Source: Hirudo medicinalis (taxonomy: Eukaryota > Annelida > Clitellata > Hirudinida > Hirudinidae). Taken from it: 64,000 nucleotides of DNA. A program made the position numbers and the translations under genes. Within the stretch, counting starts at the first letter, position 1. Each line of letters opens with the position of its first letter. Location: positions 183,536 through 247,535 of the forward strand of contig MPNW01000161.1 in NCBI GenBank assembly GCA_011800805.1. Reading direction: 5' to 3'. The notes below the pieces were generated by a model, which worked only from the letters and a program-made list of their open reading frames with translations, was not told the DNA's origin and did no database searches. Of this stretch, positions 63,660 to 64,000 are shown one piece after another.

Positions 63660-64000
63660 GTGAGTAGCATCACAATTTACATATTAATTCACTATTTGGC
63701 TTTGATTAGCTCAATGTTCAAGGAATTATACTAAAACTAAAGATTGCTTTTACCGGAGAGAAAAATAAAAGTCTGGGGATGGAACTCTATCGGAGCGTAG
63801 ATACTATAATATTTTCTTTTATTCAACTCCTTAACGCTCATTAAATTAAAATATTCTCTTACTAAATTATTAACTTCAAAGAAAGTATTCAATTTGCCCA
63901 ACTAATTGCACTTATGAAAGAAATGTTGAGCAACATTTTCACATGTGACGATCTTTGTACTTCATCAATACTTTCATAAAGAGCTAATACTTTATCTTGA

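Overview
The window is eukaryotic and metazoan. Genes are split into many exons by GT-AG introns, most of them tens to a few hundred bases long. The sequence is strongly AT-rich, and intergenic DNA holds decayed LINE, hAT and MULE-like fragments, LTR-like pieces and simple repeats. The gene set (RB1CC1/FIP200, type I PIP5K, CHPF, wolframin, and an array of von Willebrand A and EGF domains) is animal-specific in combination. An AT-rich, compact invertebrate is indicated. A tunicate is one possibility, but the sequence alone does not settle the phylum. Two single-N positions flanked by identical direct repeats show that this is a draft assembly.

Layout: 0.6-1.1 kb, a small orphan single-exon ORF (-); 2.3-3.1 kb, an LINE remnant; 6.4-9.4 kb, a BTB zinc-finger gene (+, 5 exons); 10-12 kb, a longer broken copy of the same LINE family; 12.4-13.4 kb, LTR-like sequence; 13.6-21.7 kb, RB1CC1/FIP200 (-, 24 exons); 23.7-29.0 kb, type I phosphatidylinositol 4-phosphate 5-kinase (-, 16 exons); 31.5-32.9 kb, UMP-CMP kinase (+, 6 exons); 34.9-37.8 kb, chondroitin polymerizing factor (+, 6 exons); 38.1-46.1 kb, a secreted protein with ten vWA and three EGF-like domains (-, 16 exons); 46.1-54.0 kb, a gene-poor stretch with repeats; 54.1-57.1 kb, ABCF2 (-, 11 exons, one apparent frameshift); 57.9-59.5 kb, a cluster of hAT, LINE and MULE-like remnants; 59.9-62.7 kb, wolframin (+, 4 exons); 63.5 kb, a possible first exon of a gene that leaves the window.

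I built the exon models by hand, by joining open frames whose splice phases agree and whose products read as known families. For every main gene except ABCF2 the summed exon lengths give an uninterrupted frame: RB1CC1 about 1358 aa, PIP5K about 597, UMP-CMP kinase about 199, CHPF about 749, the vWA protein about 2222, wolframin about 756 and BTB-ZF about 672. ABCF2 is one base short, at a homopolymer.

The neighbours do not form one pathway. FIP200 (autophagy initiation), PIP5K (PI(4,5)P2 synthesis), wolframin (ER membrane), ABCF2, CMP/UMP kinase and CHPF (chondroitin assembly in the Golgi) are general cell functions. The most unusual gene is the vWA array. Six consecutive exons are two copies of a three-exon, three-domain unit, and several domains have lost their metal-binding site.
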